In this document: in pieces, positions 5,988 to 7,578 of the stretch
How the letters are laid out: every line of letters begins with the position of its first letter
Numbering within the stretch: position 1 is the stretch's first letter
Source of the DNA: Planctomycetales bacterium
GTDB lineage: Bacteria > Planctomycetota > Planctomycetia > Pirellulales > UBA7805
Direction: 5' to 3'
NCBI GenBank assembly: GCA_011772275.1
Contig: WVZU01000135.1
Span: 395 to 7,972 of the forward strand
Length of the DNA: 7,578 bases
Notes under the pieces: generated by a model
Databases searched by the model: none
Told to the model about the DNA's origin: nothing
What the model saw: only the letters and a program-made list of their open reading frames with translations
Position numbers and translations under genes: made by a program

Positions 5988-7429
5988 CTTCCTTGCAAGC
6001 TGAACAGCGCCTCCCAAATCTTGGATCTCGACGGATGGGTGGCCGTCAGCAAGGTCCCGTGGGGCTGACCCGCGGGCGGCGTCACATCCAACGGCGCGGT
6101 CACAAATACGATCCCCAGCCCCACGACCAGCCCGCCCACCAGGCCGCTGAACAAGATTACCACGCGACCGGGCCCCAGGGGCTGGGTACCCGTTTCCGGC
6201 TGGTCAATCACGGTGATCAGGCTGGCGACATGCGCCGCCGCTCGGCTGGCACGCGCTTCGGCCAGGTTTTGTTGAGCCGATTGGAGGACCTGAGTCAGTT
6301 GTACGATCTCCTCCAGCCGCTGGCCGTATTCGGCTCGCACCGAGGCCAGGCGCTGGAGCCGCTGAGTGATTCCCGCCAGTTCCTCTTCCAGTTGGACCAC
6401 GCGAAGCTTGTTCAGCCGCAATTCGACCTTCACCCCCCGCATCGCCGTGCCCAACTCGCCAGAAAGATGTCGGCCAATCTCCTCCTCCGCAGCCTTGGCG
6501 GCCAGCACTTCCGGGTGATCGCCGGTCAACTGGCCTTCCAAGCGGGCGGTGGCCAGTTGAGCGTCGACGAGGCCATCTTTGAGGCGGCGGAGGGCCGGTT
6601 GGGCTTCCAGGAGTCGGTTGGGGGTCGCCAACAGCCGGCCCGGATTGGTTTGCGCCTCGTCCAACAGCCGAAACAGCTCCTCGCTGGCCATCATCGCCTG
6701 TTGAGCGGCTCGCAATTCATTCTCCACGGTATTCAACCGGCGACGCAGGTCGCTGTTGCCCGAAGGAGAACGCTGCAAGATCCTCAATTCGGCCAGGTCC
6801 CCGGCAACCCGCGTCTCCAGATCGGCCAGGCCTCCGGTGGCGTTGTTGAGTTCGTCTTGAGCGAGCTTGACGCTGCGGACCAGTTCGGTCGTCATGCTTT
6901 CCGCCTTACGGTTGCGCAACCGTTGATACTCCTGCTGAACATGTCGCGAGATGGCTGCCGCCAAATCGATGGCTCGCTGGCAATGCTTGTCCTTCACCTT
7001 CAGGTAAAAAACCTCGGTTTTTCCAAACACGGCGCCCTGGGGCGGGGTCATCGTGACCGCTTTCCGCGTTCGGGCCACGTCCCTGGCCGTCGGCCACGCC
7101 GGGACCGATTTGCCGGCCGGCGGTCCCAACTCGGTCAAAGCAGCGGCCACCACACGGCGGCTGCGACTCAGCTCCAGAATCGTCTCCTGGACCGTTTGCA
7201 TCTGCTCCAGACGCTCGAAGCGGCCAGGTTTCTGATGAGCCGCGGTGGTGGTGGCCTCGTTCCTGACAATCATCGGCAACGAGGCCTCCCATTTGGGCTG
7301 GTGCACGACCGCGTAGGCCGCAGCGGCCAGGGTGATCAGCACGGCAGGCACCGCCCAACGCAACGGATATTGGATCACCAGACGGGTCAAATGGGAAAAC
7401 GGATCGATGCGGTCACGAGTGAGCGACAT
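5981..7429 (-). CDS. Polysaccharide chain-length determinant (Wzz/GumC-type co-polymerase), no kinase domain
   Basis: This 482-residue protein has the architecture of polysaccharide co-polymerases: a short cytoplasmic N-terminus (1-23), a membrane helix (about 24-42), a long periplasmic region and a second helix near the C-terminus (about 421-444). Residues about 160-395 are rich in Leu, Glu, Gln and Arg and should form long coiled coils. The segment GDHPEVLAAKA (303-313) matches the tyrosine/histidine-proline motif typical of GumC-like proteins. LITVIDQPETGTQPLGPGR just before helix 2 is the usual proline-containing lead-in, though prolines are sparser than in the classic motif. The 38-residue cytoplasmic tail has no Walker A motif or tyrosine cluster, so no BY-kinase is fused; a separate kinase could exist elsewhere. 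The ATG start is backed by AAAGG six bases upstream. It is first in the cluster and directly precedes the Wzy-like gene, fitting a role in setting glycan chain length. Confidence 0.9.
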   Translation of the reverse strand: MSLTRDRIDPFSHLTRLVIQYPLRWAVPAVLITLAAAAYAVVHQPKWEASLPMIVRNEATTTAAHQKPGRFERLEQMQTVQETILELSRSRRVVAAALTELGPPAGKSVPAWPTARDVARTRKAVTMTPPQGAVFGKTEVFYLKVKDKHCQRAIDLAAAISRHVQQEYQRLRNRKAESMTTELVRSVKLAQDELNNATGGLADLETRVAGDLAELRILQRSPSGNSDLRRRLNTVENELRAAQQAMMASEELFRLLDEAQTNPGRLLATPNRLLEAQPALRRLKDGLVDAQLATARLEGQLTGDHPEVLAAKAAEEEIGRHLSGELGTAMRGVKVELRLNKLRVVQLEEELAGITQRLQRLASVRAEYGQRLEEIVQLTQVLQSAQQNLAEARASRAAAHVASLITVIDQPETGTQPLGPGRVVILFSGLVGGLVVGLGIVFVTAPLDVTPPAGQPHGTLLTATHPSRSKIWEALFSLQGSA

Positions 7430-7435
7430 GGCTGG

Positions 7436-7440
7436 CCTTT
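7436..7440 (-). promoter_or_regulatory. Ribosome-binding site of the chain-length gene
   Basis: AAAGG on the minus strand is followed by six bases and the ATG at 7429. This is the clearest Shine-Dalgarno match in the window and fixes the start of the gene. Confidence 0.6.
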
Positions 7441-7453
7441 GTGGGTTTTACAA

Positions 7454-7462
7454 AGCATATCA
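7454..7462 (-). promoter_or_regulatory. Possible extended -10 element ahead of the polysaccharide genes
   Basis: The minus strand reads TGATATGCT, matching the extended -10 pattern TGnTATnnT. The element ends 24 bases before the start codon, leaving a short leader that contains the ribosome-binding site. No good -35 lies upstream. It would be a housekeeping-sigma alternative to the sigma-54-like site further upstream. Confidence 0.3.
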
Positions 7463-7578
7463 TGGCAAACAGCAGCTACCGCTCGCCTTTGCCGACGCGA
7501 TCCAGTCGCAAACCCAGTGCCAAGCTGGCCGATCAGCTTTTCGGCCGATCCGCAACCGATTTTCCACCCGCGCCGGTG
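7462..7578 (+). CDS. Possible 5' end of a divergent gene, cut by the window edge
   Basis: A plus-strand frame opens with ATG at 7462 and stays open for 39 codons to the window end. It encodes MANSSYRSPLPTRSSRKPSA and continues with a Leu, Asp and Pro-containing stretch. About two thirds of third codon positions are G or C, which fits coding DNA here but is not strong evidence over 39 codons. There is no clear ribosome-binding site, and its start would lie only 32 bases from the divergent chain-length gene. The sigma-54-like site would fall inside it. Nothing about function can be said. A later start, or no gene at all, is equally possible. Confidence 0.3.
   Translation, partial: MANSSYRSPLPTRSSRKPSAKLADQLFGRSATDFPPAPV
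7508..7522 (-). promoter_or_regulatory. Sigma-54 (RpoN)-type promoter core upstream of the chain-length gene
   Basis: The minus strand reads TGGCAC, five bases, then TTGC. This is an exact match to the conserved -24/-12 core of sigma-54 promoters, with the required ten bases between the GG and GC dinucleotides. Transcription would start near 7496 and give a leader of about 67 bases before the ATG at 7429. A ten-base fixed match at the right spacing is unexpected by chance in a window this size, and it sits ahead of the first gene of the cluster in the right orientation. Sigma-54 promoters need an activator ATPase bound upstream; no activator gene is visible here. The site overlaps the possible divergent open frame, which weakens the call. 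Confidence 0.5.
7527..7550. repeat. Direct repeat GGCCGATC, two copies, upstream of the sigma-54-like site
   Basis: GGCCGATC occurs at 7527-7534 and again at 7543-7550, separated by eight bases, so the copies are 16 bases apart. The first copy lies within an imperfect palindrome, GCTGGCCGATCAGC (about 7524-7537). The pair starts five bases upstream of the sigma-54-like core. It may be a regulator site, though bacterial enhancer sites are often further away. Confidence 0.35.

Overview
The window is GC-rich bacterial DNA with five convincing genes, all on the minus strand, so the biological order runs from high to low coordinates. The lineage cannot be proven from the sequence. GC-rich coding, a fused heme-biosynthesis enzyme and a proline-rich membrane protein of unfamiliar family are compatible with a planctomycete-like organism, but that is a guess.

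Region 7430-5981 through 3488 is a short surface-polysaccharide module. A Wzz/GumC-type chain-length protein (7429-5981) is followed after 10 bases by a polytopic O-antigen polymerase/ligase-like protein (5970-4567), then by a soluble family-2 glycosyltransferase of the polyprenyl-phosphate sugar synthase type (about 4408-3488). The likely division of labour is this: the glycosyltransferase loads a sugar on a lipid carrier, the Wzy/ligase-like protein polymerises or transfers the glycan on the periplasmic side, and the Wzz-like protein sets chain length. The cluster probably continues elsewhere, because no flippase, initiating transferase or export porin is in the window. Upstream of the first gene lies a sequence matching the sigma-54 (RpoN) promoter core exactly (7508-7522), with a repeated 8-mer further upstream. 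A 39-codon open frame on the plus strand also starts here and runs off the window end; if real it would be a divergent gene.

After a 363-base gap containing GC-rich palindromes but no convincing gene comes one ORF (3101-1185) that fuses two consecutive heme-pathway enzymes: uroporphyrinogen-III synthase (HemD) at the N-terminus and uroporphyrinogen decarboxylase (HemE) at the C-terminus. The HemE half retains every catalytic residue I can check. The fusion could pass uroporphyrinogen III from one active site to the next.

A 208-base gap with an inverted repeat precedes the last gene (976-107). It encodes a membrane protein of unknown function with an acidic, proline-rich cytoplasmic-looking N-terminus and about six membrane segments. 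The first 106 bases hold nothing I can support.

Overall this is mostly ordinary chromosomal content. The items most worth a second look are the HemD-HemE fusion and the sigma-54-like promoter ahead of the polysaccharide genes. I see no mobile element, CRISPR array, tRNA or rRNA.
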